Counted from the first letter of the stretch, positions 34,168 to 43,500 are shown. The stretch: DNA of 64,000 nucleotides from CAYRHN01 sp964424115 (GCA_964424115.1 CAYRHN010000010.1:93761-157760); one strand, 5' to 3'. The notes: generated by a model from the sequence alone, not told the origin. A program made the numbers and translations.

Positions 34168-34845
34168 ATGATGAGCAAGAGACGGACTACCCAATCAAAA
34201 GAGCCGGCTGTTCTGACAGCCCAACTTACTGCTGCGCGCATGTTGATCCCCGGCATGCTGGTATCTCTTTTGGCTTTCCTGACCATGGTGAACTGGATCG
34301 CAGCTCCTACCGAAGCCGTACAGGCTTCCTCCAGCCAGGGGACTGGTCAGGAGATCACTGCTCCATCCCCGGAGCTTATGCCGTCTCAGCCTGAAAAGAA
34401 TGCTCCCACTGAAGGTGCTCCGGCGGGGGAGTGCAGCATCGGCAGTCGATATCCCGACAGCATCCGCCAGTGGTGCGGGTTGATCGAGAGCGCCGCCTCG
34501 CGCTACGGCCTGCAACCGGATTTGCTGGCGGCCGTCATGCTCCAAGAATCTGGGGGAAACCCGAACGCCTATTCCTCCAGCGGCGCGGTCGGACTGCTGC
34601 AGGTCATGCCGCGCGACGGTATTGCGGCTGGCTTCCAATGCGAGAACGGACCCTGTTTTGCTAACCGTCCCACTATGGAGCAGTTGTTTGATCCGGCTTT
34701 CAACGTGGATTACGGTGCGCGCATGCTCTCTGGACTGATCGCCCGCAGCGGCTCGCTGCGCGACGGCCTGCTGGCTTACGGTCCGATGGATGTCGGTTAC
34801 CATTATGCCGATTTGGTGCTCACCATAATGCAGAACTACCGTTAA
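34168..34845 (+). CDS. Membrane-anchored lytic transglycosylase (SLT domain)
   Basis: 225 residues from ATG 34168 (ATG 34171 is also possible). One N-terminal helix (~28-48) and a Ser/Pro linker precede the SLT domain. The catalytic Glu127 is in MLQESGGNPNAYSSSGAVG, followed by LLQVMP and the late YGARMLSGL. It would cleave the glycan strands of peptidoglycan outside the membrane. The domain is short but holds the core motifs. Its end overlaps the convergent nucleosidase gene by 4 bases. Confidence 0.88.
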   Translation: MMSKRRTTQSKEPAVLTAQLTAARMLIPGMLVSLLAFLTMVNWIAAPTEAVQASSSQGTGQEITAPSPELMPSQPEKNAPTEGAPAGECSIGSRYPDSIRQWCGLIESAASRYGLQPDLLAAVMLQESGGNPNAYSSSGAVGLLQVMPRDGIAAGFQCENGPCFANRPTMEQLFDPAFNVDYGARMLSGLIARSGSLRDGLLAYGPMDVGYHYADLVLTIMQNYR

Positions 34846-35537
34846 TGGATCCAATCTGGTAATTGATCTAACAATAAGGTCATTACTTTCTTGGCCTCGT
34901 CATGGAACAGGCCGACATTTCCGTACGCTTCACCGGCTTCTTCGTCCACCAGGTCGGTCACCCCGCGCAGGATCAGGCAGGGGACATGGTTGCGCGCTGC
35001 CACCCAGGCGATCGCGCCGGATTCCCAGTCGCAGGCCGCAGCGCACAGTTCGTCGCGCAAGCGGCGCACATCCCCGGCCAGGATATCCCGGTCAGCGGAG
35101 AACAAGCGGCAGGCCCGCACCGGGTGAGGGTACGGCTGTGGCAGCCAGGACAGGTCCAGACGGGTGCTGTAATGCGCCAGCGCGGATTGCGGGTCGGTCA
35201 TTTGCTCGATGATATCGTAGACCACTGTTTCGGTGGCCAGTACGATCTCCCCGCGCCTAATGGCGCCTGCCAGGCCGCCGCAAGTGCCCAGGTTCGCCAG
35301 CCGGGCCGGATGCCAGCGGTCGATGGCATACTGCGCCGAACCCGCCGCGGCGATCTTTCCCCAGCCGCCCTGCATCACGATCAGTTGTCTGGCGTGGACC
35401 GTGGTCTCCAGCCATTCCCCGTATGGCGTTTCTTGGGGGGATAGGGAGGGGTAATAAGCCCGCACCGCGCGCCACTCGGTATTCGCCGAGACCAGCACCA
35501 CAATGCAGGAAGGATCGGTAAAGTTCAATGGATTCAA
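34842..35537 (-). CDS. Nucleoside phosphorylase/hydrolase (MTA/SAH nucleosidase-like)
   Basis: 231 residues of the PNP_UDP_1 fold. NLGTCGGLAGAIRRGEIVLA is the glycine-rich strand. DWESGAIAWVAARNHVP gives the ribose-binding Glu, and LRGVTDLVDEEAGEAY the catalytic Asp position of MTA/SAH nucleosidases. Futalosine hydrolase for menaquinone synthesis is an alternative. The likely start is TTG 35537, 4 bases after the CinA-C stop; the ribosome site is poor. Second gene of a two-gene unit. Confidence 0.75.
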   Translation of the reverse strand: MNPLNFTDPSCIVVLVSANTEWRAVRAYYPSLSPQETPYGEWLETTVHARQLIVMQGGWGKIAAAGSAQYAIDRWHPARLANLGTCGGLAGAIRRGEIVLATETVVYDIIEQMTDPQSALAHYSTRLDLSWLPQPYPHPVRACRLFSADRDILAGDVRRLRDELCAAACDWESGAIAWVAARNHVPCLILRGVTDLVDEEAGEAYGNVGLFHDEAKKVMTLLLDQLPDWIH

Positions 35538-35541
35538 GGGG

Positions 35542-36096
35542 TCAGGAATTCTCGGCCGGCAGGGTACCCTGCAAATAAGCCATCACCAGTTCCAGCGCCC
35601 GCTCCGCCGTGTAGGCCTTGTTTTCGACCCGGTTGCCGGGGAAGGTAAAGGCCCATGCAAAATCCCCGCTGGGGGTGCTCAGGCCGAACCACACAAAACC
35701 GACCGGCTTGTTGGGCATCCCCCCGCCCGGCCCCGCCACCCCGCTCACCGCGATCCCGATCGTCTTTTCCAGCGGAAAATCCACTGCCATTGTCTGGCGG
35801 ATGCCGCTGGCCATTTCGATCACCGTCTCGCGGCTGACTGCGCCGTACTTCAACAGGGTTTCATGTTTGACGTTCAACATGCGCTCTTTGGCCTCGTAAG
35901 CGTAAGCCACGATGCTGCCCAAGTAATATTCCGAGGAACCTGGCACATTGGTCACCCGGTGGCCGATCAACCCGCCGGTGCAGGATTCAGCCACAGCCAG
36001 CTTCAATCCACGCTGCAGCATTAATGGACCCAGGCGCACTTCCAGTGTGTCAGCGCCTGGCAGGGGAAGGATATGGGGGAAGGATTGTTTTTCCAT
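35542..36096 (-). CDS. pncC: Nicotinamide-nucleotide amidase (CinA C-terminal domain)
   Basis: 184 residues, a stand-alone CinA-C domain. LKLAVAESCTGGLIGHRVTN carries the active Ser/Cys region; NVPGSSEYYLGSIVAY, YGAVSRETVIEMA and AVSGVAGPGGGMPNKPVG are standard. It deamidates nicotinamide mononucleotide in the NAD salvage cycle. ATG 36096 lies 7 bases after a TATAAT box with no ribosome site. It is followed by the nucleosidase. Confidence 0.92.
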   Translation of the reverse strand: MEKQSFPHILPLPGADTLEVRLGPLMLQRGLKLAVAESCTGGLIGHRVTNVPGSSEYYLGSIVAYAYEAKERMLNVKHETLLKYGAVSRETVIEMASGIRQTMAVDFPLEKTIGIAVSGVAGPGGGMPNKPVGFVWFGLSTPSGDFAWAFTFPGNRVENKAYTAERALELVMAYLQGTLPAENS

Positions 36097-36103
36097 AAAA
36101 CAG

Positions 36104-36112
36104 ATTATATCA
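36104..36112 (-). promoter_or_regulatory. Extended -10, leaderless start of pncC
   Basis: TGA-TATAAT on the minus strand ends 7 bases (CTGTTTT) before ATG 36096. Confidence 0.65.
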
Positions 36113-36159
36113 TCTCGCCCTGGTTTTGATTTTCCTGGCGCAGTCTGATCTCCGGTGTG

Positions 36160-37758
36160 CTAATCCTTGCTGGTCTTTTCCTGCCTGCCTCGAATCCTGT
36201 TCCTGAACGCCTGCATGATGCGGTTCCACATTTGCCGCACCAGTCCGCTTTCCTCTGCCGGGATCTCGTGCCGGGAATAGCGCGCCTCACTGAAGGCCTC
36301 TGTGATCCCGCGCACATCCGGTTCTACCTCAGCCAGGCTGGCAGTCAGAGTGGCTTCGTATTGCGCGGGCGTTTGCGAGGGCTTGCGCACCAAACCCCGC
36401 GCAGCAGCTTTTTCCAATAATTGTAGATAGAAATACATGACCTGCTGGCGTGGGGTGGCCTGCTTGAAGTTGAAACGCGTTCCTCTTCGAGTTGCCACCG
36501 CCCGAGTGCGCAGCGCGTTCAGACTCTTGCGCAGCGAGGCTGCTGCCGTTCCAGCAGCTTTGCTTAATCCCCCAACTTGCCGGCGCAGCCATGCCCACAG
36601 GTTGGAAAGCCATCCAAACGGGCGCAGGCGGCTGGCAAAGGCTGCCAGGCGCGGGGTGCGCCGCACGTAAAACCAAATCGTATAGCCGATGATGCCGATC
36701 AGGGCGGCCCAGAACACGACGGATTTTAGGACCTCCAACCAGGGCAATGTGCCATCCGGCAGCGGCTGCGGGATGGTTTCCTGCTCTGCTGGTGGTTCGG
36801 AGGGTGCGGTCACATCCGAGCCGGGATTCAATAAGTTCAGCAGCCAGCGGAACGGTAAAGTGATCAGGCTGAAAATGCCGATCAGCAGGCTCCAAAAGAA
36901 ATTAAGTACCGTTTGGAGGGATTCCAGGAATCCCAGGGTGTACGAGGTGGGCAGTAGCAGTGCCAGGGCCGTCAACACCAGCAGGAAGATGCCTGCATAG
37001 CCCAACCACTTTTCCGCCAGGTTCGGGCTGACAGGCGTCTTGTGCCACAACCACTGCCCGCGCAGCACTGCAAATTGGGATTGGCTGAGCAGGATCAGCG
37101 TCAGCACGAAATAGGCAACCAGGTAGAGCATGGTGGTCGCTTCCAGGGGTCGGTCCGCCCACAACGCGTCGATCTCCAGGCGCGTGCCCACGGTGATCAA
37201 CGCCACCAGCACCCCCAGGATCAAGGCCCGGTCCAGCAGTCGCTGGCGCGCCTCGCCCCGGCTGTTGTCCAGTTTTCCCTCCTCGTAGGAAATATCTGTG
37301 ATCTCCGCATTCATGATCTCAAAATCATTGGCGAAATCCCCACTCAGCCGCCAGACCAATACGCTCATGGCCAGCAAGGCCAGGTATTCGGGCGTGAAAA
37401 ATGTGACCAGGTTTCCCTGCCAGGCTTGAACGTCGGCGCTAAAGCTCTCAAAACCGTGCAGCAGGTAAGGCAGCAATTTCAATACCACCGCAAATCCGAC
37501 CCATTCTGCAATGCGGAAGCCGATCCTCTCGTGGGTGTAAAAAGCGCTGCTAAAATGGTGCGTCAGTACAGCTTCCAACGAGATCAGAAAGCACACGTAA
37601 ATCAGATATTTGCCGTCCCAAGTTGGGTCAAGCCGCGCTCCCAGTTGGGCAATGGTCCCGCCCAGACACGCCATCATCAATGCCACCAGCAAGTTGTTGA
37701 TCCGGTTGGCGGTCTTCTGGTTTTGTTGGATCGCTTGCAGCCAGTCTGGCATGTTCAC
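36160..37758 (-). CDS. Multi-pass membrane protein with C-terminal DUF4129 domain
   Basis: 532 residues. About nine membrane helices, a Pro/Glu-rich loop, then a DUF4129-like C-terminus (QQVMYFYLQLLEKAAARGLV, RKPSQTPAQYEATL, TEAFSEARYSRHEIPAEE). The usual transglutaminase core of MoxR/DUF58/DUF4129 operons is not seen in this protein or beside it. The start GTG 37758 overlaps the DUF58 stop (GTGA) and has GGAGGG 8 bases upstream; ATG 37752 is less well placed. Role unknown, probably membrane assembly with the MoxR ATPase. Confidence 0.8.
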   Translation of the reverse strand: MNMPDWLQAIQQNQKTANRINNLLVALMMACLGGTIAQLGARLDPTWDGKYLIYVCFLISLEAVLTHHFSSAFYTHERIGFRIAEWVGFAVVLKLLPYLLHGFESFSADVQAWQGNLVTFFTPEYLALLAMSVLVWRLSGDFANDFEIMNAEITDISYEEGKLDNSRGEARQRLLDRALILGVLVALITVGTRLEIDALWADRPLEATTMLYLVAYFVLTLILLSQSQFAVLRGQWLWHKTPVSPNLAEKWLGYAGIFLLVLTALALLLPTSYTLGFLESLQTVLNFFWSLLIGIFSLITLPFRWLLNLLNPGSDVTAPSEPPAEQETIPQPLPDGTLPWLEVLKSVVFWAALIGIIGYTIWFYVRRTPRLAAFASRLRPFGWLSNLWAWLRRQVGGLSKAAGTAAASLRKSLNALRTRAVATRRGTRFNFKQATPRQQVMYFYLQLLEKAAARGLVRKPSQTPAQYEATLTASLAEVEPDVRGITEAFSEARYSRHEIPAEESGLVRQMWNRIMQAFRNRIRGRQEKTSKD

Positions 37759-38957
37759 CGCTTCAACCCTCCGGCCTGCCAGATCTTCAGATCGCGTTCT
37801 TTGTTGAAAGCATAGAAGGGAATATTGAACTGTTGCGCCTTCTTGCGCGTCTGCTGAATATCGGGGACTTCTCCGCATAGCAGCAGCACCACGTCGATGC
37901 CTGAGCGGCGTGCGTGGAAGAACTGGTCAAACAGAGCTTCATTGGCCTGCGGGGTCAGCACCACCAGGGTGGTGCCCCAGCTTAATTGCGGCAAGTGCAG
38001 CGCCAGAAATTCATCGCTGGGACCGCTTTCCTGCCCCTTCAGACGCGCCATGATCTCCAGCATGCGCATCAGATGTCCCCGCCCTTTACGCGGCGGTAGG
38101 GCTTGAATGGTCTGGTCCGGGAAGGCCACATCCTGCCCATTGGTCAAAAACCCCGCTGCTTGTTTGTGCGCAATGGTCCAGTTAGCGATGGATGCAGCGG
38201 TTGTGATGGCAAGTTCCAGAGCGTCGAAGCGTCCCAGCAGCGGGTAATCCTTGAAATTGGCGTTGATGAAAAGAAGCGTCTCCAGCGCAATGGACGGTTC
38301 GAACAGTTTCACCTGCAGCCGGCCGACGCTTGCGCTGGACTTCCAATCGATGCGCCGCAGCGAATCGCCGCGAGTATAATCGCGTTTTCCGGCTGTCCGG
38401 GAGGGGTCCTCAAAGATCGGTTGGGTGGAACGCAGCGTTCCCAACGGAGCGTGCGAGGGAAGGCCGAAGGAGGAAAAGGGCAGCACATTGGGAAAGACTG
38501 TCAGGTGCTCCAGGTTACCTTCCAGTTCTACCTCGTTGGTCAGACCGAACAGGTCGCCGGTGTTGATCTTGATCGGTCCCAGTGAGTAATAACCGCGTTT
38601 CTTGGGGGTCAAGAGGTATTTATATTCGCTGCTTTGTTTGCCGCCCAGGCTGAACACGCGTTGGAAAGTGCTGCTGTTGGATATTTCCAACGGCATGTGA
38701 TCCTGCAACCCGATCCAGACCAGCGGTAGCCGCCCGCGGTTAGATGTTTCCAGGTGGACCAGCACCGTTTCGCCGGGAAAAGCCCGCTTGACGAAGTTAC
38801 GCCGCACATCTAACCCGCGGACCGCCCGGTCGATCCAGACCTTGTTGACCAGGAAGGCCCCCACCGCCAGGTACAGTAACGTGAAGACAAAGCTGTCGCG
38901 GGTCGTTGCCGCCAGGATGGTGAGGAAGATCAGGAAGATCAGGAATGAGCCAACCAT
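37755..38957 (-). CDS. DUF58 protein (vWA-like, MoxR partner)
   Basis: 400 residues. Two N-terminal membrane helices (~3-38) and a beta-rich region precede the DUF58 signature YTRGDSLRRIDWKSSASVG. A vWA-like C-terminus follows (ALETLLFINANF). Such proteins work with MoxR AAA ATPases in an uncharacterised chaperone or metal-insertion role. It sits 40 bases after moxR and overlaps the DUF4129 gene by 4 bases. Confidence 0.9.
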   Translation of the reverse strand: MVGSFLIFLIFLTILAATTRDSFVFTLLYLAVGAFLVNKVWIDRAVRGLDVRRNFVKRAFPGETVLVHLETSNRGRLPLVWIGLQDHMPLEISNSSTFQRVFSLGGKQSSEYKYLLTPKKRGYYSLGPIKINTGDLFGLTNEVELEGNLEHLTVFPNVLPFSSFGLPSHAPLGTLRSTQPIFEDPSRTAGKRDYTRGDSLRRIDWKSSASVGRLQVKLFEPSIALETLLFINANFKDYPLLGRFDALELAITTAASIANWTIAHKQAAGFLTNGQDVAFPDQTIQALPPRKGRGHLMRMLEIMARLKGQESGPSDEFLALHLPQLSWGTTLVVLTPQANEALFDQFFHARRSGIDVVLLLCGEVPDIQQTRKKAQQFNIPFYAFNKERDLKIWQAGGLKR

Positions 38958-38997
38958 AGGTCAGAAGGTCAGAGGTTGTTGGTCGGAGTTCAGGGAT

Positions 38998-39942
38998 TTA
39001 TGAGGGTTTGAGATTGAGCGGAGTCTTTTCCAGGATCTCAGCGATCAGCCCGGGCGCGGTCCGGCCACGTAATTCCGCCTCCGGCGAGATCAGCAGCCGG
39101 TGCGTCAGGATGGGAGGGACGAGCTGCTGGATATCGTCGGGGATGACGTGATCGCGCCCGCGCACTGCCGCCAGGGCCTGCGCGGCTTTATACAGCGCCA
39201 GGCTGGCACGCGGACTGGCTCCCAGCATGATCTCCGGGTGGCTGCGGGTGGCATTCACCAGGGCGACGATATATTCCTGCAGACTTTCCTCTACATAGAT
39301 CCCCCACACCTTTTGTTGCCATTCCACAAGCAGACTGCTGTCCACCACCGGCTGCAAGGTGTTGATCGGGTGGATCCCGCTCAGGTGGGTCAGCAGGCGC
39401 CGTTCGTCGCTGGTAGAGGGGTACCCAACCAGCAGGCGCATCAAGAAGCGGTCCAATTGGGCCTCTGGCAGCGGGAAGGTGCCTTCATATTCCACCGGGT
39501 TTTGGGTGGCGATCACCAGGAAAGGCCGCGGCAGCGGATAGGTGACCCCGTCCACGGTCACTTGCTGCTCCTGCATCGCTTCCAGAAGCGCCGATTGGGT
39601 GCGCGGGGTGGCACGGTTGATCTCGTCCACCAGCAAGACATTGACAAAGATTGGCCCGTGGCGGAATTCAAATTGCCCGGTTTGCTGGTTGTAGATCGAA
39701 ACCCCGGTCACATCATTGGGCAGCAAGTCGGGGGTGCATTGCAGGCGTTTAAACTGTCCGCGCAGGCTGGTGGCCAGCGAGCGCGCCAGCATGGTCTTTC
39801 CCACGCCGGGCACATCTTCCAGCAGCACATGCCCCTCGCATAAAAGGGCGACCATCAGCATTTCGATCACCGGGCGTTTACCAACGATCACATGCTCAAT
39901 ATTTTCAGTAACAGTGGAGACAAATTCTTGCAGAGTAGGCAT
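38998..39942 (-). CDS. MoxR-family AAA ATPase
   Basis: 314 residues. Walker A is EDVPGVGKTMLA (K49) and Walker B VLLVDEINRATP (D106, E107). The pre-sensor EAMQEQQVTVDG and sensor 1 VIATQNPVEYEGT are MoxR hallmarks. It likely remodels or matures a partner with DUF58. ATG 39942 follows GAGG by 5 bases; a GTG at 39948 is less likely. It follows the propeller lipoprotein gene by 42 bases, so all four genes may be one unit. Confidence 0.93.
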   Translation of the reverse strand: MPTLQEFVSTVTENIEHVIVGKRPVIEMLMVALLCEGHVLLEDVPGVGKTMLARSLATSLRGQFKRLQCTPDLLPNDVTGVSIYNQQTGQFEFRHGPIFVNVLLVDEINRATPRTQSALLEAMQEQQVTVDGVTYPLPRPFLVIATQNPVEYEGTFPLPEAQLDRFLMRLLVGYPSTSDERRLLTHLSGIHPINTLQPVVDSSLLVEWQQKVWGIYVEESLQEYIVALVNATRSHPEIMLGASPRASLALYKAAQALAAVRGRDHVIPDDIQQLVPPILTHRLLISPEAELRGRTAPGLIAEILEKTPLNLKPS

Positions 39943-39984
39943 AGGCACCTCGAGGAGATCAGGGATAAGGACGAAAATGAGCGA

Positions 39985-41418
39985 TTAAGGAATGCCCCAC
40001 AATTCCACAACTGGCGACTGCCAGCCGTTCATTGCCAGGTAATGTCCTTCCTTCGAAAAGGCAATATGGTAACCATCGCCCAACGAAGCGGGCTGCAGCA
40101 GCAACAATTTCCCATCGGCGGTGTTCCACACGAACCACATTCCTGCGCTGTTGATCGCCGCCACCAGCCGCCCATCCGGGCTGAGCGCGGCGTCGACCAG
40201 GTAACCGGGGTATTGGTCAGGAGCATAGGCCATCAGGGGGGTAACCGTGGCGGTTTCCAGGTTCACCAGCTTGAGCTCGATAGCCTGGTCGGTGGCGGCA
40301 AACCATTTTCCATCCGGTGAGAAATCACAGGCGTAATTGCCTCCCAGAGGAATGGTTTGCAGCAGGGTTCCGTCGCTGGCGTTGAGTTTGTAGAGTTTGT
40401 CGTTTCCACCTGCCCACAGGGTTTTCTCATCGACCCAGTGCAGGCAGTAATAAGATTCCAACACATCGGGATTGTGGCTGACAAATTTGGCCTGCAACCC
40501 GCTGCCGTCCGCGTGCCAGATCATCACCATATCGTCATTGGCTCCCGAGGCGATCAGATTCCCCGAAGGGCTGAAAGCCACTGCGCTGACGCTGCCAGTG
40601 TGGTTTCCGATCAGGGTCAGGCTGCTGTCTTCCAGGTTCCACACCCGGATGGAAAATTCCTCCTTCCCGCCAGGGTTGCCGGCGCCGCCCACTACCAGCC
40701 TGGTGGGATGATCTTTGGGAATAAAGTAATCCGCCGACACAACTCCCGGAAGCTGCGCTTCATCTGGTCCGATAGTGCCAATTTCCTTCAAGGCTGGCAG
40801 GCTCCAGCGCCGGATGGCTTGATTGAATCCAAAGGTAAGCAGTTCGTAATCCCCGGCGAAGTGTATGCCGTCCATCATGGTCGCGACATCTACCGAAGCC
40901 AGCCGGCTGATCTTCTCGATATTCTCCGGCGTGATCACCTCAGATGAGGGCGCTGGCGTGGGCGGCACGCCGCGCACGATGGTTAACGGATTGCCGTCCT
41001 TGTCGGTGACCACGGTCATGGTGTATCCCCCATAGGTGCAGTAATCCGAGGTGGAAAGCGGCACATGCGCGGTCACGGTCAGGTGGTGGGTAGTGTTCGG
41101 CAGCAGCTTGACTGTCACCATCAAGCCGTAGCCGTTTGGGTTGGGAACGCTGGAAAAAGTACCCGATTCGGTCTGGATCGTAGCAGTGTCAAAATACCCG
41201 TGGATGATCACATTTTGGGTGTCTGCGTCGGTTGGCGAGCTCAACGGGTCCACCTGGGGAGGGTATTCCTGGGTCGGAGCAGGGCACGGATAGGTAGGCG
41301 TGATGGTGATCTCTGGCGTGGCGGTGACGCGCGTAGGGGTGACCGTGGCAGTAGCAGCCGGCAGGTTGCAGCCCGTCAGCAGCAGAAGAATGCATGCGAG
41401 ACACCAGGTTCTTTTCAT
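39985..41418 (-). CDS. Lipoprotein with WD40-like beta-propeller
   Basis: 477 residues. Signal peptide with lipobox LTGC and a Thr/Pro linker. A beta sandwich (~60-160) is followed by WD40-type blades: VSAVAFSPSGNLIASGANDD with MVMIWHADG, ACDFSPDGKWFAAT, DAALSPDGRLVAAINS and IAFSKEGHYLAMNG. It is an extracytoplasmic binding scaffold with no enzyme motif. GGAGGG precedes the ATG. Its position before moxR suggests it may be a client or sensor of that system. Confidence 0.82.
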   Translation of the reverse strand: MKRTWCLACILLLLTGCNLPAATATVTPTRVTATPEITITPTYPCPAPTQEYPPQVDPLSSPTDADTQNVIIHGYFDTATIQTESGTFSSVPNPNGYGLMVTVKLLPNTTHHLTVTAHVPLSTSDYCTYGGYTMTVVTDKDGNPLTIVRGVPPTPAPSSEVITPENIEKISRLASVDVATMMDGIHFAGDYELLTFGFNQAIRRWSLPALKEIGTIGPDEAQLPGVVSADYFIPKDHPTRLVVGGAGNPGGKEEFSIRVWNLEDSSLTLIGNHTGSVSAVAFSPSGNLIASGANDDMVMIWHADGSGLQAKFVSHNPDVLESYYCLHWVDEKTLWAGGNDKLYKLNASDGTLLQTIPLGGNYACDFSPDGKWFAATDQAIELKLVNLETATVTPLMAYAPDQYPGYLVDAALSPDGRLVAAINSAGMWFVWNTADGKLLLLQPASLGDGYHIAFSKEGHYLAMNGWQSPVVELWGIP

Positions 41419-41564
41419 TCTTCCCTCCTTTTATGGGTAGGGTGAAAAATTCTTAGATAGATGAAATGGTATAATCGGTTCGTATCTGTCCAGGTTATCA
41501 CTGATATTAGTATATCACCGAGAATTCAGTCTGCCACGGTATGCAGCCCGGCACTTTGCCCGCT

Positions 41565-42050
41565 TCAACCTTGCAAGATCTTGCGTGTGCTCTCAAATGC
41601 CAACGGTGGCAAATTATCCAGGGCAAAGAATCCCACTTCTCCGGCATCATCCCCGGCTGCTAATTCCCCGCTCACGATCTCCGCCCGGTAGGCCAGCAGA
41701 AGATCCGCGCCGCGCGGGTGTTCTCGTCCGGTCAGCACGCGCAGTAATTCCCCTGCCTGCACCACCAGGCCGGTTTCTTCCAGACATTCCCGCTCTGCGG
41801 CGCGGGCCGGGTCTTCCCCTGCATCCATAAATCCCCCCGGCAACGTCCACTGGCCTTGCTGCGGTTCGTTGATCCGCCGGGTCAGCAACACGCGCCCCTC
41901 GCGGATGATCAGCGCGGTCACTGCCACCTTGGGGTCTTCAAAATGCGCCCAATCGCAGGATGGACACACGCCGCGCAGTTTACCAAACACGGGGCGCTGC
42001 TCCAGCAGCGTCCCGCACATTGGACAATATCTTACTTGGTTCTGGCTCAT
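41565..42050 (-). CDS. Nudix hydrolase with N-terminal zinc ribbon
   Basis: 161 residues. The ribbon is CPMCGTLL-x-CPSCDWAH, then the Nudix box from GGFMDAGEDPARAAE to RECLEETGLV with the metal-binding Glu residues. Zinc-ribbon Nudix enzymes include NADH pyrophosphatase and ADP-ribose hydrolases; this one lacks the extra NudC domains, so the substrate is open. The ATG overlaps the anti-sigma stop (ATGA), which is unusual company for a Nudix gene. Confidence 0.88.
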   Translation of the reverse strand: MSQNQVRYCPMCGTLLEQRPVFGKLRGVCPSCDWAHFEDPKVAVTALIIREGRVLLTRRINEPQQGQWTLPGGFMDAGEDPARAAERECLEETGLVVQAGELLRVLTGREHPRGADLLLAYRAEIVSGELAAGDDAGEVGFFALDNLPPLAFESTRKILQG

Positions 42051-42892
42051 ACTTTTCTACGTTGTAGGAAGATCGCCATCCCGCCGGTAAAGATCGCCAC
42101 CACCAGCAGCGCGGCAGGGAGCAGCCAGCGGTTCGAGACCGGCGACTGGTAAGCACTCCGTTCGCTGCTGGCTGAAGCAGCTTCATCCGCTGCGTTTGTG
42201 GCAGTAAGACCCTGTGGGGCAACCCCCGGTTGGGATTGGATTTTCCCCGCCTCTTCAGTTGGGCGCACACCCAGGATGGGACCGTTGCCTTCCACAGGCG
42301 GCATTGCTGCCAATGCTTGTGGGGTGGGTTCTTCGGTGGGCGTCCCGCTTGTAGAGGCTTTCTCCACCTCTGCCGCCAGGGTGGCTTCCGGCGCAATGCC
42401 TTCTCGATCATTCGTCGGTCCGCCGCCGTAACCGCCCATTCCGGCCGGGGCTGCATTGCCCCAGATCACGATCATGGGGGTGGGCACTTCGGCAGCATAG
42501 CTCTCTGCCACCATCGCTGGAGCTTGCGCATCCGACATATCCTGGGCAGCCATTGGTGTGATGGCGCCCGCGCCAAGCGGAAGCAAGTTGATGGCCACAG
42601 CTACCACCGCAAGGATCGAAGCCAGGGCGGAACTGAACCGCAGCGTGGGGATCCATTGGAAGCCCCGCCAGGCTGCTGCCATCTCAGGTTTGATCGTGTA
42701 ATTGCGGGGAGCGCGCCGCTGCGGGGTCAGGCGCAGCAAAGCGCGGGCGCGGCGCAGGCTTTCCAGCTCCTCCTGCAAAGCAGGTTGGGATGCCAGACGC
42801 GTTTCCATCTGGACCCGTTCTCGTTCTGAGAGCTGTCCATCCAGGTAGGCAGATAGATTCTGCTGATCTTGTGGGGTCAGTTGCGGTTTCAT
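42047..42892 (-). CDS. Membrane anti-sigma factor
   Basis: 281 residues. The N-terminal sigma-binding helix pair is LSAYLDGQLSERERVQMETR; it lacks the HxxxCxxC zinc motif. One membrane helix (~87-108), an outer region rich in Ala, Glu, Pro and Gly, and a second helix near the C-terminus (RWLLPAALLVVAIF) follow. Its gene overlaps the ECF sigma gene by 4 bases. Release is probably by regulated proteolysis or ligand sensing, as in other membrane anti-sigmas. Confidence 0.88.
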   Translation of the reverse strand: MKPQLTPQDQQNLSAYLDGQLSERERVQMETRLASQPALQEELESLRRARALLRLTPQRRAPRNYTIKPEMAAAWRGFQWIPTLRFSSALASILAVVAVAINLLPLGAGAITPMAAQDMSDAQAPAMVAESYAAEVPTPMIVIWGNAAPAGMGGYGGGPTNDREGIAPEATLAAEVEKASTSGTPTEEPTPQALAAMPPVEGNGPILGVRPTEEAGKIQSQPGVAPQGLTATNAADEAASASSERSAYQSPVSNRWLLPAALLVVAIFTGGMAIFLQRRKV

Positions 42893-43500
42893 TCCTGCTC
42901 CTCACATTGTAAACGCCGCAACCCGGGTAAAAGTTCCTGGATTTTGTTCAAACAGTCGCGCATTTTTAATCGCGCCCGCGCCAGGCGGCTTTTGATCGTC
43001 CCCAGCGGTTTATGTACAGCCTGGGAAACTTCTTCATAATCCATTCCTTGAATATCCACCAGGATCACCACCGCTCGAAAATCAGCCGGCAGATTTTGCA
43101 GGCAGTGCTGCACCGCATGTTCCAGCTCCGTTCGCTCCAGCCGCTCTTCTGGCGACAGGTCTTCCGAGGCCAGCCAATGGGGCGACTCGATCTCCTCGTC
43201 ATCGTCGTTATTCACCGGCTCCAGTGGGATGGTGGGACGCCGTTTTTGGCGGCGCAGTTCATCGTAGCATTGGTTAGTCACGATGCGCAGCAGCCAGGCG
43301 CGGAACGATCCGCCGCGGAAGGTCTTGATATTGCGGTAAGCGGATATGAATGCGTTTTGCGCTGCGTCATCGGCTGCGTCATTATCAACCAGCATTCGCA
43401 GCGCCAGGTTGTAGGCCTGGTCTTGATAAGCCAATACCAGGCGGTTAAAGGCATCCAAATCGCCGTTCTGCGCATCCTGGATCAGGTGGGTTTCGTCCAT
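42889..43500 (-). CDS. ECF-type RNA polymerase sigma factor
   Basis: 203 residues. Sigma2 (~10-80) has AFISAYRNIKTFRGGSFRAW and LLRIVTNQCYDELRRQKRR. An acidic linker follows, then sigma4 (~130-190) with ILVDIQGMDYEEVSQAV and PLGTIKSRLARARLKM. No extra C-terminal domain is present. It leads a three-gene overlapping operon with its anti-sigma. Its upstream promoter is of the housekeeping type, so autoregulation is not evident. Confidence 0.95.
   Translation of the reverse strand: MDETHLIQDAQNGDLDAFNRLVLAYQDQAYNLALRMLVDNDAADDAAQNAFISAYRNIKTFRGGSFRAWLLRIVTNQCYDELRRQKRRPTIPLEPVNNDDDEEIESPHWLASEDLSPEERLERTELEHAVQHCLQNLPADFRAVVILVDIQGMDYEEVSQAVHKPLGTIKSRLARARLKMRDCLNKIQELLPGLRRLQCEEQE

Noticed and set aside
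41461..41480. Plus-strand TATAAT near 41470.
   Set aside because: No plus-strand gene follows; it sits upstream of minus-strand genes and is probably chance in an AT-rich gap.
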